A stretch of DNA of 64,000 nucleotides from Bradyrhizobium_A sp052115025 (GCF_052115025.1 NZ_JBFRFW010000017.1:62001-126000), one strand, 5' to 3'. Shown: positions 32,303 to 41,711, counted from the first letter of the stretch. Notes: generated from the sequence alone by a model not told the origin. Translations and numbers: made by a program.

Positions 32303-33106
32303 TCACGCCTTCGCAGGCGTGCGTCGCTCCACCACCAGTGTCTGGATCGCCCGGCCAAAATACCCGGTGGTATCGGCCAGCCGCGCGATCGACAGGCCCG
32401 CCCCGTCCGGGCCGGAATAGGATTCGGCGTTGACCAGAATCCAGTCTCCGATCGGCTGCCGCGCAAGATTGATGGTCAGATCGGCGTTGATGAAGGTCCA
32501 CTGCGCGAAGTCCAGCGTCGGCGCCGTGCCGTTACAGAAATCCGAGGCAATCACGGCGCGCAGCAGCGGCGACAGTGACTGGCCTTCGACCAGCGGCAGG
32601 TTGGCGCGGAACCAGATCGCCGCCGGCCCCTGGGCGATGAAACGACCGAACGCCGGCCGCATCGTCATGGTGCTGAGAAACACATTGCGCGACGAATCGC
32701 CGACATCCTCGGGGCATTGATCCGGCCCGGGAACGTCGAGCGGCGGCGTCACCGCCGGGTCCGGAATGACGTTGGCGACCGTCCTGATCTTGAGCACGCT
32801 CGCGCGCACCACCTCGACACCATCGGCGAGCAGGCGAACGTCGCAGAGCTGGATCTTGCGCCCTTCCCGGATGACCGCGCGCGAGAACGTCAGCGGCCCG
32901 ACCGGCACCGGCCGCATCAGGTCGATGGTCAGGCGCGCGACATGCATCGGCACCGGCGCGGGCATGGCCTCGGCGATCCAGGCGATCAGCGCCGCCGGCG
33001 GCGAGCCATGCTGCGCACGCGGATCCCATGGCCCGCCCGCGAGCGGGCTGGTCCACACCCGGTTTCCATCAACCCTGAAGATTGCGTCACGAGGTGCCGC
33101 AGTCAT
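32303..33106 (-). CDS. Acyl-CoA thioesterase-like (double hot-dog) protein
   Basis: 267 residues from ATG 33106 (frame open to 33127). The pattern fits the TesB/4HBT_3 double hot-dog thioesterases: WDPRAQHGSPPAALIAWIAE, with HVARLTIDLMRPVPVGPLTF in the first half and DFAQWTFINADLTINLARQP then GDWILVNAES in the second. Such proteins hydrolyse acyl-CoA esters in the cytosol; the substrate is unknown. It lies 40 bp after the nitronate monooxygenase gene on the same strand, so co-transcription is likely. Confidence 0.85.
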   Translation of the reverse strand: MTAAPRDAIFRVDGNRVWTSPLAGGPWDPRAQHGSPPAALIAWIAEAMPAPVPMHVARLTIDLMRPVPVGPLTFSRAVIREGRKIQLCDVRLLADGVEVVRASVLKIRTVANVIPDPAVTPPLDVPGPDQCPEDVGDSSRNVFLSTMTMRPAFGRFIAQGPAAIWFRANLPLVEGQSLSPLLRAVIASDFCNGTAPTLDFAQWTFINADLTINLARQPIGDWILVNAESYSGPDGAGLSIARLADTTGYFGRAIQTLVVERRTPAKA

Positions 33107-33146
33107 GACCGCACGCACCGGCAGCATCGTGGCATCGGCGCAGCCA

Positions 33147-34115
33147 TCACAGCGGCGGATCGACCGCCTCGTCGTACTCCTTCTTGAAGCGTGCGATCAA
33201 CTCGGCGGCTGGCATCACCTTGTCGATGCTGCCGACGCCCTGTCCGCTGCCCCAGATTTCCTTCCAGGCCTTCGGCCGCACACGTTCGCCGCTGGCGTCG
33301 GTGCCGAAACTCATCTTGGACGGGTCAGACACCGGCAGGTTCTCGGGATCGAGGCCCGCGGCGAGGATCGACGGCTTGAGGTAGTTGCCGTGCACGCCGG
33401 TGAACAGGTTGGAGTAGACGATGTCCTCGGCCCCGGAGGCGGTGATCATCTCCTTGTATTTCTCGACCGCGTTGGCTTCCTTGGTCGCGATGAACGCCGA
33501 GCCGATATACGCGAAGTCCGCGCCCAGCACCCGTGCGGCACGAATGGCACGGCCGGTGGCGATGGCTCCCGATAGCGCGATCGGTCCATCGAACCAGCGC
33601 CGCGTCTCGGCCACGAACGCGAATGGCGAGATCTGGCCGGCATGGCCGCCGGCGCCGGCCGCGACCAGCACCAGGCCATCGGCACCCTTCTCAACCGCTT
33701 TGCGGGCGAACTTCTGGTTGATCACATCGTGGAAGGTAATGCCGCCCCAGGCGTGCACCGCCTGATTGAGATCCTCGCGCGCGCCCAGCGACGTGATGAC
33801 CATCGGCACGCGATACTTCTCGCACAGCGCCAGATCGTGATCGAGCCGGTTGTTCGACTTATGGACGATCTGATTGACGGCAAACGGCGCCGACGGCCGC
33901 TCGGGGTGCGCCCGGTCGTAGGCCGCGAGTTCTTCCGTGATCCGCGCCAGCCATTCATCGAGCAATTCCGGCGGTCGGGCATTCAACGCAGGAAACGATC
34001 CGACGATGCCGGCCTTGCACTGCGCGATCATGAGGTCAGGGTTGGAGACGATGAACAGTGGCGAGCCGATCACCGGCAGCGACAGACGACCCCTAAACAA
34101 GGCAGGCATGGTCAT
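33147..34115 (-). CDS. NAD(P)H-dependent flavin oxidoreductase / nitronate monooxygenase
   Basis: 322 residues from ATG 34115 (MTMPALFRGRLSLPVIGSPL). The TIM-barrel FMN enzyme family is shown by GSPLFIVSNPDLMIAQCKAG, the phosphate-binding VAAGAGGHAGQISPFAFVAE and GPIALSGAIATGRAIRAARV then LGADFAYIGSAFIAT. Members oxidise alkyl nitronates or act as NADH:quinone or enoyl reductases; I cannot tell which. Three direct repeats lie just upstream of the start. The thioesterase gene follows on the same strand. Confidence 0.9.
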   Translation of the reverse strand: MTMPALFRGRLSLPVIGSPLFIVSNPDLMIAQCKAGIVGSFPALNARPPELLDEWLARITEELAAYDRAHPERPSAPFAVNQIVHKSNNRLDHDLALCEKYRVPMVITSLGAREDLNQAVHAWGGITFHDVINQKFARKAVEKGADGLVLVAAGAGGHAGQISPFAFVAETRRWFDGPIALSGAIATGRAIRAARVLGADFAYIGSAFIATKEANAVEKYKEMITASGAEDIVYSNLFTGVHGNYLKPSILAAGLDPENLPVSDPSKMSFGTDASGERVRPKAWKEIWGSGQGVGSIDKVMPAAELIARFKKEYDEAVDPPL

Positions 34116-34130
34116 TCGGAAGATCCCTAT

Positions 34131-34180
34131 CCCTTGGCTTACACGAACCCTTGGCTCAAACGAACCTTGGCTCAAACGAA
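34131..34180. repeat. Three tandem 16-17 bp direct repeats
   Basis: CCCTTGGCTTACACGAA (34131-34147), CCCTTGGCTCAAACGAA (34148-34164) and CCTTGGCTCAAACGAA (34165-34180) follow each other without gaps. They lie 16 bp upstream of the nitronate monooxygenase ATG. The last copy runs into an inverted repeat AACGAA-attg-TTCGTT (34175-34190). They could be regulator sites or a replication-slippage array. Confidence 0.8.
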
Positions 34181-34302
34181 ATTGTTCGTTGTTGGCCGGG
34201 CGCAGACGGCCCCGCATCGGCTAACGATGCCAGATGGGTGGCAGGGAAGGCAATCTTGCAATCGGTATGGCTGGCCGCACCAATGGCGCCCGTCGTCCGC
34301 GA

Positions 34303-34854
34303 CTACTGGCACAATGCCCGTATTACGAAATTTTCGACCCTGCACTCACCGAGGTCTTCCTTCTTGCCGGACAGCAGCACATTGGCCGGGCAGCTTTCGG
34401 CGGAATCAGAATCAAGGCTTTGCCCGTCCTTGTAGCCCTTGTCGGTGCAGAGCTTGGCCGCCGCAGACTTGCAGTCCGGCGCCCCGTTCGCCGCCACCGG
34501 GCACTTGACCCGCCCGGCGACCATCTTGCCCTTGGAAAGACGTGTCAGGCTGTCGGTGGCATCCTTCGCCTGGGTGTTGAAATCGTCGATTGTCTGCCGC
34601 GGGGACTTGAGCGTCGGCCAGCCGAGCGGCGGATCGCTGAAGAATTTTCCGATCTCATCGACCAGCCCCGAACGCTCTGGCGACAGCGGCGCCGGCGACT
34701 GGGGCGCGACCTGCACCACGGGCGGCGGCACCAGCGGGACCTGCGGATTGGAGGCGGTTTGCGCCCATGCTGTCGCGGCCATGACAGCTGTACATGCGAT
34801 GCCACACATCGCCACAAGGGCCGGACGCCCGATCATGCGCGATCGATCACCCAT
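34303..34854 (-). CDS. Exported hypothetical protein
   Basis: 183 residues from ATG 34854; ATGs at 34899 and 34836 are alternatives. A signal peptide (MIGRPALVAMCGIACTAVMA up to AWA) is followed by a Pro-rich stretch and a domain with FFSDPPLGWPTLKSPRQTID, CPVAANGAPDCKSAAAKLC, and a C-terminal SCPANVLLSGKKEDLGECRV ENFVIRALCQ. Six Cys in the mature part suggest disulfides. I believe similar proteins occur across Bradyrhizobium relatives, but no function is known to me. Confidence 0.75.
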   Translation of the reverse strand: MGDRSRMIGRPALVAMCGIACTAVMAATAWAQTASNPQVPLVPPPVVQVAPQSPAPLSPERSGLVDEIGKFFSDPPLGWPTLKSPRQTIDDFNTQAKDATDSLTRLSKGKMVAGRVKCPVAANGAPDCKSAAAKLCTDKGYKDGQSLDSDSAESCPANVLLSGKKEDLGECRVENFVIRALCQ

Positions 34855-35011
34855 TGCCGCACCGGTCCTTCCCCCGCCAGCCGAGACATCATCGGACACA
34901 CTATAGCGCTTTCACACCGTGTGGATACGGGCCGAGCGCGTCAAAACAACGCGTCGCGCGCCCTCCGCACAAAACGGCGCACTTGTCCGCTTCAGATCGA
35001 GCCCGATCGCG

Positions 35012-35593
35012 TCAGAACATCCGCAGCGCGATGACAAAGCCGAGCAGCAGCACGCCGACACCTGCGGCGACCCACAGCCCGAGATGCTTCTCGATCCGCA
35101 CCCGGATCCATTCGCCATAGCGGTTCATCAGAATGGCGACGATGAAGAAGCGGCCGCCCCGCGCGATGATCGAGAACAGCACAAACAGCAGCAGATTGTA
35201 GCCGGCGAACCCGGACGTGATCGTGACGATCTTGTAGGGGATCGGGGTCAAACCCTTGAGCAGGATGATCCAGGCGCCATACTCGGCATAGGCCGTACGG
35301 AATTGCTCGACACGGTCGCCATAGCCGTAGAGATGGATCAACCACTGTCCGATCGAGTCGAACAGGATCGCGCCGATCGCATAGCCGGCCACGCCGCCCA
35401 GCACCGACGTCACGGTGCAGACCACCGCATAGAGCCATGCCCGCTGCGGACGCGCCAGCGACATCGGGACCAACATGACATCCGGGGGCACGGGAAAGAA
35501 CGAGCTCTCGGCGAACGAGACCGCGCCCATGATCCAGAGCGAATAGGGCTTGTCGGCGGCGGCTACGCACCAGTCGTAAATACGTCTCAGCAT
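35012..35593 (-). CDS. YqaA/DedA-like (SNARE-associated) membrane protein
   Basis: 193 residues from ATG 35593; a GTG at 35608 would add five residues. Four or five hydrophobic segments with AVSFAESSFFPVPPDVMLVP near residue 30 and LLKGLTPIPYKIVTITSGFA in the second half, which are the paired signatures of the VTT/DedA family (lipid scramblase-like). The position in the genome gives no specific clue; it follows no operon. Confidence 0.88.
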   Translation of the reverse strand: MLRRIYDWCVAAADKPYSLWIMGAVSFAESSFFPVPPDVMLVPMSLARPQRAWLYAVVCTVTSVLGGVAGYAIGAILFDSIGQWLIHLYGYGDRVEQFRTAYAEYGAWIILLKGLTPIPYKIVTITSGFAGYNLLLFVLFSIIARGGRFFIVAILMNRYGEWIRVRIEKHLGLWVAAGVGVLLLGFVIALRMF

Positions 35594-35653
35594 GGGGCGA
35601 TGAAGCACCGTCCGGTGGATTTGTCCATGTCGGCAATGACGATTGACCGAGAT

Positions 35654-36055
35654 TCAGCGCTGTTTGTGCCGCCGATCACCTGCAATGGCAACAATTGGCC
35701 GCCGGTTCAGGCCGGCAGCCGTCTGTTTGGCCAATTTCGCAGCACTTTTAGGCAGCTTTTCGGCAATGCCCAGAAGACGTTCACGCCGGTCCATTTCGGC
35801 CCAGACGTCGGCCGGGCGCACGCCGGCGGAGGCCCAGAGCACCGCCAGGTTGTAGAGCAGGTCCGCGCTTTCCCGAATGACCGCGTCCGGCTCACCGCCG
35901 ACAGCATCGATGGCGACCTCGATGGCCTCTTCCGCCACCTTCTTGGCCATCTTGGCAGGGCCCTGCTGAAACAGCCGCGCAGTGCGCGACTCGGCGGGAT
36001 CGAGATCCCGCGCCGCCAACACCGCAGTGTAAAGCCGTTCCAGCGAATCACTCAT
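35654..36055 (-). CDS. hisE: Phosphoribosyl-ATP diphosphatase (HisE-like)
   Basis: 133 residues from ATG 36055. HisE hydrolyses phosphoribosyl-ATP to phosphoribosyl-AMP in histidine synthesis. The MazG-like metal-binding helices are seen in LFQQGPAKMAKKVAEEAIEV and RESADLLYNLAVLWASAGVR, with the EExxE and ExxD acidic sets. It is about 25 residues longer than typical HisE, with a basic tail ending DRRHKQR. It is not next to any other his gene here, so it may be a paralogue or detached gene. Confidence 0.8.
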   Translation of the reverse strand: MSDSLERLYTAVLAARDLDPAESRTARLFQQGPAKMAKKVAEEAIEVAIDAVGGEPDAVIRESADLLYNLAVLWASAGVRPADVWAEMDRRERLLGIAEKLPKSAAKLAKQTAAGLNRRPIVAIAGDRRHKQR

Positions 36056-36163
36056 CTCGCTGAGAATAGACAAAACACATGTCCCTGGTGTTAACGGCCG
36101 GGCTGCAAAAGGCCGCACCCGCCGCCGGTTGACCAGCGGCGGGCAGGTCCTGAAGCGGGGGTC

Positions 36164-36556
36164 TCACCAGCCCCCATAGTAGCGCGGCCCATAGCCCGGG
36201 CCATAATATCCGGGGCCACCATAGTAGCCGGGCCCGCCGTAATAGTAGCGGTCACGATAGTAATCGCGGCGCTGCTGCTCCGCGATCACACCGCCGATGA
36301 TACCGGCGACGGCGCCGAATGCAGCAATCGCCGCGGCATTGTTGTTGCCATAGTGACGGCGCGCACGACGACGCGCGGCGCTGAAATCCGTCACCGCGCT
36401 GGAGGTCAGCTCCATGGACACGGCCTTCGCCTGTCGCGGCGCAGCCGCGCGGGCCTGCACCGGCGGCGCCTCGACCACGGTCGCGATGAGGGCCGCGACC
36501 ACCGCCAGGGCCACACCACGGCCCGCGGATGACAGCAGATTCCGACGCATCGACAT
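36164..36556 (-). CDS. Exported Gly/Tyr-rich hypothetical protein
   Basis: 130 residues from ATG 36556, with GGAGGAG seven bases upstream. A signal or membrane segment (about 10-33) precedes a basic stretch (ARRRARRHYGNNNAAA), a glycine-zipper-like hydrophobic helix (AIAAFGAVAGIIGGVIAEQQ) and a C-terminal tail of YYGGPGYYGGPGYYGPGYGP repeats. Small proteins of this layout are common in Bradyrhizobium relatives and may sit in the envelope. The function is unknown. Confidence 0.75.
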   Translation of the reverse strand: MSMRRNLLSSAGRGVALAVVAALIATVVEAPPVQARAAAPRQAKAVSMELTSSAVTDFSAARRRARRHYGNNNAAAIAAFGAVAGIIGGVIAEQQRRDYYRDRYYYGGPGYYGGPGYYGPGYGPRYYGGW

Positions 36557-36782
36557 CTCAGCACTCCTCCGATCCCCCGGGTCCATTCCCGAACCGAACG
36601 AGGGAAAACGAATGGCCCTTCATCGGGTTCCATGCCGGGGTGCGGCGAAATGACATTTGGCAGCACGCATCCCGCCAATCCACGTAACCTGCTACCATTC
36701 CCCGGCCCAGGCGCGCGTTTGCTCATCCGCCGGGCCGAAACCGCAACCTCTCCGGCATCGCCCGGACCTCAACGGCTCGCCG

Positions 36783-37808
36783 ATGCCACGCATCTTCACC
36801 CGCCGCGCGATCCTGCTCAACACGGCGATCTCGGCGCTGCTTGTCGGCCACCGCAGCGAAGCCGCCACCGCCGTGCGCTTCACGTTCGACCGCCCGTTCG
36901 ACGGCACGATGACACCGTTCTTCAGCGCCGCGGCCCGGGGATTGTTTCGCAACGAAGGTTTGATGGTCACGATGGACAGCGCCACGGGGTCGCCTGATGT
37001 CATCGCCCGTGTCGCCGCCGGAACGAGCGAACTCGGGCTTGCGGACCTCAACGCCCTGCTGCGCTTTCGTGACGATGATGCGGCGCCGCCGGTGAAAGCG
37101 GTGTTCATCGTGTTCGATCGCGCGCCCTATGCGCTGATCGCCCGACGCAGCCGCGGCATTCGCACACTGGCCGACATGGAGGGCAAAACCCTTGGTGTCG
37201 CCGACAGTGACCTGTCCTACCGGTTCTGGCCGGATCTCGCCCGCCTCAATCGCATCGACGCCACACGTGTCAAGATCGAGAAGATCAGCGCCAACGTGCG
37301 CGAGCCGATCTTGTCCGCCGGTCAGGTCGACGCCATCACCGGCTTTTCCTACCTGTCGGCGCTCAACCTGAAAGACCGCGGCATTCCGGCTGATGACCTC
37401 GCCGTGTTGCGCTTCGCCGACTATGGATGCGCGGCCTACGGGCAGGCGGTGATCGTCAATCCCGCATTCGCGGAGCGGCACGCCGACGCGGTGCGCGGCT
37501 TCCTCCGCGCTCTCATCGCGGGCATCCGCCTCACATATGACAACCCCGCGCAGACAATCGACGATGTGATCGCACAGATCGACGGTGCTTCGCGCGATCT
37601 CGAGCTGGAACGGCTGCGCCTCGTTCTCAACGACAACATCGTGACCGACGAGGTGCGATCGCACGGCCTCGGCACCATCGACGCGGCACGCTTCAACGCG
37701 GCGCGGGACGCGCTCGCAGCCGGCTTCAAGTTCCGCAAAACCCTCCGTGTCTCGGACGTCGTCGACGACACGCTGCTGCCGCCCGCCGACGCGCGGCGGA
37801 TCAATTGA
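36783..37808 (+). CDS. ABC transporter substrate-binding protein (NMT1/SsuA-like)
   Basis: 341 residues from ATG 36783. The N-terminus has FTRRAILLNTAISALLVG, compatible with a Tat or Sec signal. The NMT1/SsuA-type fold is indicated by FDGTMTPFFSAAARGLFRNE, GLMVTMDSATGSPDVIARVA AG and GKTLGVADSDLSYRFWPDLA. These proteins bind nitrate, sulfonate, pyrimidine precursors or similar. No cognate permease or ATPase lies next to it; the following gene is the glucan exporter. It therefore looks like an orphan binding protein. Confidence 0.87.
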   Translation: MPRIFTRRAILLNTAISALLVGHRSEAATAVRFTFDRPFDGTMTPFFSAAARGLFRNEGLMVTMDSATGSPDVIARVAAGTSELGLADLNALLRFRDDDAAPPVKAVFIVFDRAPYALIARRSRGIRTLADMEGKTLGVADSDLSYRFWPDLARLNRIDATRVKIEKISANVREPILSAGQVDAITGFSYLSALNLKDRGIPADDLAVLRFADYGCAAYGQAVIVNPAFAERHADAVRGFLRALIAGIRLTYDNPAQTIDDVIAQIDGASRDLELERLRLVLNDNIVTDEVRSHGLGTIDAARFNAARDALAAGFKFRKTLRVSDVVDDTLLPPADARRIN

Positions 37809-37895
37809 GTGCAAAAGCACGCCCGGCGGCTGTATTCCCCCGACGTCCTTAACTACAATGGGCCTCCACGCCTGCCCATCTGACGGGATCACGGA

Positions 37896-39695
37896 ATGCC
37901 GCTTCTTCGTCTCTACGCCCGTGTTCTGCATCTGCTCGGCAAGGAGGGACGGCTCGGCTGGATCCTCGCCGCCGCCAACATGCTGCTGGCGATGGCCCAG
38001 TTCGCCGAGCCGGTGCTGTTCGGGCGCATCATCGATGCGCTGTCGACCGCGCCGGCGACGGGCGGTCTGGCGGCGACCCCGGCCAATGTCTGGCCGCTGC
38101 TCGGCACCTGGGTGGCGTTCGGCCTGTTCACCATCGGCTGCGGGGTGCTGGTCGCGTTACACGCCGACCGGCTGGCGCACCGGCAGCGGCAAGCCGTGCT
38201 GACGAGCTATTTCGATCACATCCTGCAGCTGCCGCTGACGTTCCACAGCGGCACGCACTCCGGCCGGCTGATGAAGGTGATGCTGCAGGGCACCGATGCG
38301 CTGTGGCGGCTGTGGCTCGGCTTCTTCCGCGAGCACTTCGCCGCGATCATGTCGCTGCTCGTGCTGCTGCCGCTGTCGCTCTACCTCAACTGGCGGCTCG
38401 CGATCCTGTTGTTCGTGCTGTGCGTCGTGTTCACCGTCCTCACCACGCTCGTGGTGCGCAAGACCTATGCGATGCAGAGCGAAGTCGAGCAGCACTTCAG
38501 CGATCTCGCCGCACGCGCTTCGGACTCGCTCGGCAACGTCGCGCTGGTGCAGAGTTTCGTGCGCATCGACGCCGAGGTCCAGGGGCTGCGCAGCATCGCC
38601 GACAAGCTGCTGTCGGTGCAGATCCCGGTTTTGTCGTGGTGGGCCGTGGTCGCGGTGATGACCCGCGCCTCGACCACCATCACCATTCTCGCGATCTTCG
38701 TGGTCGGCATCATCCTGCACGGCCAGGGCCTCGCCACCATCGGCGAGATCGTGATGTTCGTGTCGTTCGCCACCATGCTGATCCAGAAGCTCGAGCAGGT
38801 GGTGTCCTTCATCAACAGCATCTTCATGGAAGCGCCGCGGCTGAAGGAGTTCTTCGACGTACTCGACGCGGTGCCGGCGGTGCGCGACCGTCCGGGCGCG
38901 ATCGATCCCGGCCGCCTGCAGGGTCTCGTCGAATTCAACGACGTGTCGTTCTCCTACGATGGCAAGCGTCCGGCGATCCAGGACCTGTCGTTCACCGCGC
39001 TGCCTGGCGACACCATCGCCCTCGTCGGCCCGACCGGCGCCGGCAAGTCGACCGCCATCGCACTGCTGCACCGCGCCTTCGATCCGCAATCGGGCATCAT
39101 CAAGATCGACGGCATGGACATCCGTGCGCTGAAGCTGGGCGCGCTGCGCCGGAACATCGGCGTCGTGTTCCAGGAGGCGCTGCTGTTCAATCGCACCATC
39201 GCTGACAACCTGCGGGTCGGCAAACCGGATGCGACCGAGGCCGAAATGCGCGAGGCGGCCGCGCGCGCCCAGGCGCTGGAATTCATCGACCGCGGCGACC
39301 TCAAGTTCGAGACCAACGCCGGCGAGCGCGGCCGCATGCTGTCCGGCGGCGAGCGCCAGCGCCTGTCGATCGCCCGCGCCCTGCTCAAGAACCCGCCGAT
39401 CCTGATTCTCGACGAGGCCACCAGCGCGCTCGACGCCGTGACCGAGGCCAAGGTCAACGCCGCGCTCGACGCGGTGATGCAGGGCCGTACGACCTTCGTG
39501 ATCGCGCATCGGCTGTCGACCATCCGCAACGCCACCCGAATCCTGGTGTTCAAGGACGGCAAGGTGATCGAAAGCGGAACTTTCGATGAACTCGTGGCGC
39601 AAGGCGGACATTTCGCCGATCTGGCCCGCGCCCAGTTCATGGTTCAGAACGATGCGCCGCCCGCACAGATCACGAACGCCGCGGCGCAGATGTGA
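37896..39695 (+). CDS. ndvA: Cyclic beta-1,2-glucan ABC exporter (NdvA/ChvA-like)
   Basis: 599 residues, a half-transporter with an N-terminal six-helix membrane domain (about 18-300) and a C-terminal ATPase. Walker A is GPTGAGKST (378-386), the signature LSGGERQ (482-488), followed by ILDEATSALDAVTEAKV. The opening MPLLRLYARVLHLLGKEGRL and the FAEPVLFGRIIDAL segment match NdvA/ChvA, which export cyclic beta-1,2-glucan needed for osmotic adaptation and plant infection. The glucan synthase gene is not in the window. It starts 87 bp after the orphan binding protein. Confidence 0.88.
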   Translation: MPLLRLYARVLHLLGKEGRLGWILAAANMLLAMAQFAEPVLFGRIIDALSTAPATGGLAATPANVWPLLGTWVAFGLFTIGCGVLVALHADRLAHRQRQAVLTSYFDHILQLPLTFHSGTHSGRLMKVMLQGTDALWRLWLGFFREHFAAIMSLLVLLPLSLYLNWRLAILLFVLCVVFTVLTTLVVRKTYAMQSEVEQHFSDLAARASDSLGNVALVQSFVRIDAEVQGLRSIADKLLSVQIPVLSWWAVVAVMTRASTTITILAIFVVGIILHGQGLATIGEIVMFVSFATMLIQKLEQVVSFINSIFMEAPRLKEFFDVLDAVPAVRDRPGAIDPGRLQGLVEFNDVSFSYDGKRPAIQDLSFTALPGDTIALVGPTGAGKSTAIALLHRAFDPQSGIIKIDGMDIRALKLGALRRNIGVVFQEALLFNRTIADNLRVGKPDATEAEMREAAARAQALEFIDRGDLKFETNAGERGRMLSGGERQRLSIARALLKNPPILILDEATSALDAVTEAKVNAALDAVMQGRTTFVIAHRLSTIRNATRILVFKDGKVIESGTFDELVAQGGHFADLARAQFMVQNDAPPAQITNAAAQM

Positions 39696-39899
39696 TCGAC
39701 GATGCCGGCGGCATCGAACCGGACGTCGAAATTTGGCCCCTTTCATGTTGGAATCCGGGGCAATCCCATCATATCGCCGGGAAGGGCATGGCCTCTGTTC
39801 CCGCTGGCCGAGACAGGATAAGTTTGCCGCCGCGCGAGTGTCCCATGAATGCGCGTCGGCCACCTTCGGATCGTGCACGGCTTGATCGAGGGGCGCTTG

Positions 39900-41483
39900 A
39901 TGGTGGACGTTGAACTCAAGGAGCGTTCGCGCCCGTCATGGACGAACGCCGCTTGCAAGGACCGGAATCGGAAAGTGCCATCTCTGATCGCCTCGACACG
40001 CCAATCCCTGCTGTGCTGCCTCGCCGTGGTGGCCTGCCTCACGATGCTCACTGCGTCCCGCCCGGCCCATGCGGAAGCCGCACTGGTGATCGAAGCCGAC
40101 AGCGGCAAGGTGTTGTACGCCGAGAACGCGGCCTATCCCTGGTATCCAGCCTCAGTCACCAAGCTGATGACGGCCTATGTCGTGCTCAGGGCAATCAAGG
40201 ACGGCCGGCAGACGCTCGACAGCCTGATCACGGTGTCGCCGATCGCGTCGGGGCAGGCGCCGTCCAAGATGGGATTTCGCGCCGGCACGCAGCTCACCGT
40301 CGACAACGCCCTCAAGATGATGATGGTGAAGTCGGCGAACGATATGGCGGTGGTGCTCGCCGAAGGTCTCGACGGCTCCATCGAGGGGTTCGCCGACGAA
40401 ATGAACCGCACTGCGCAACGCCTCGGCATGACGCAGACCCATTTCGTCAACCCGAACGGCCTCCCGGCGGACGGGCATGTCAGCTCGGCGCGCGACCTCG
40501 CCATCCTGGCCCGCGCCATCATCCACGACCTGCCGGAATATGAATATTACGTGCATATCCCGGCGATCAAATTCGGCCGCCGCGTCACCCGCAACTTCAA
40601 CAGCCTGATCGGGCGCTATCCCGGTGCCGACGGCATGAAGACCGGCTTCATCTGCGCCTCCGGCTTCAATCTGGTCGCCTCGGCGACCCGTAACAACAAG
40701 CGCCTGATCGCCGTGGTGCTCGGCGCGTCGTCGTCCAGTATGCGCGCCTACAAGGCCGCACAGCTGCTTGAACGCGGTTTCTCCGGCAACGGCCTCGCCT
40801 GGCTGACGCCGTCGCTCGGCACCGTCGACGCGCTGGTGCCGGTCAACGCCGATCCGCCCAACCTGCGTGACGACATGTGCGGACCGCATCGCAAGCGCCA
40901 GCAGGCCCCCGAATCCGATGACGACAATGCCGGCACCGTGGCTGCCGGCGAGGGCGGCGTGTCGCTGTTCGCCGGCCTGCAGCCCAGCCAGGCCAAGGCC
41001 GCGGAGTTGCTGGCAGCAGCGCCCAGCGCGGCCGAACCGGTGATCGTCTATACAGGGCCGAAGCGGACCGGCGCCGCGTTGATCGCCGTCAATGCCGCGG
41101 ATACGGAAGCGCAGACCCCCAAGGCCAAGGGCAAGCGAGCCAAGGGCCGGCAGAAGCCGGACGCCGCCCAGACCGTGGCCGCCAAGCCGGATGCAAAATC
41201 CGAGGGCAAGCCGGCCGCGAAGCCCTCGCGCTCCGCCAGCGCCAAGCCGACCGCGGACAAGCCTGCCGCTGCCGGTGACAAGCCCAAAGCCTCTCCCAAG
41301 ACGGCTCCCAAGACCGCCGCCGCGGCATCCGGAAGCGAGAGCGCCAAAGGGGACAAGAAGACCGACGCCAGGAAGCCTGATCCCAAGCGCACCGACGCGC
41401 AGAAGCCCGCGGGCAAGAAGGACGGCAAGACCGACGGCAAGCCGGTGACCCAACGCGCCACCGATCCGACGCCGCACTCCTGA
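39900..41483 (+). CDS. D-alanyl-D-alanine carboxypeptidase (penicillin-binding protein 5/6 family) with long basic tail
   Basis: 527 residues if ATG 39900 is used (GAGGGG six bases upstream); GTG 39975 would leave a cleaner signal peptide and is a fair alternative. The enzyme trims the last D-Ala of peptidoglycan side chains. The catalytic motifs are SVTK (85-88), SAN (145-147) and KTG (247-249). After the catalytic domain, a tail of roughly 150 residues from about residue 375 is almost only Lys, Ala, Pro, Asp, Ser and Thr. The usual amphipathic membrane anchor is not evident, so the tail may bind wall or polymer instead. Confidence 0.9.
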   Translation: MVDVELKERSRPSWTNAACKDRNRKVPSLIASTRQSLLCCLAVVACLTMLTASRPAHAEAALVIEADSGKVLYAENAAYPWYPASVTKLMTAYVVLRAIKDGRQTLDSLITVSPIASGQAPSKMGFRAGTQLTVDNALKMMMVKSANDMAVVLAEGLDGSIEGFADEMNRTAQRLGMTQTHFVNPNGLPADGHVSSARDLAILARAIIHDLPEYEYYVHIPAIKFGRRVTRNFNSLIGRYPGADGMKTGFICASGFNLVASATRNNKRLIAVVLGASSSSMRAYKAAQLLERGFSGNGLAWLTPSLGTVDALVPVNADPPNLRDDMCGPHRKRQQAPESDDDNAGTVAAGEGGVSLFAGLQPSQAKAAELLAAAPSAAEPVIVYTGPKRTGAALIAVNAADTEAQTPKAKGKRAKGRQKPDAAQTVAAKPDAKSEGKPAAKPSRSASAKPTADKPAAAGDKPKASPKTAPKTAAAASGSESAKGDKKTDARKPDPKRTDAQKPAGKKDGKTDGKPVTQRATDPTPHS

Positions 41484-41711
41484 GCGAGACGGCAGCGCCC
41501 CGCGCACGCAAAAGCCTTTAACGTCCGCTCCACGACAGATAAACTCCGGAGCGGCCGGCGCAGCTCGCGCCGGGGGCGATTGCGCACCGACTTGCAACCC
41601 AGCGCCGCTTTGCCCGATACTGCTCTTGATGGCGGCCTTCCGACCGGTTGACGCCCACCTCGTCGTGAGAACGAGCAAGAACGAACCGCCAACCTTTGAG
41701 GGGGAGATTCC

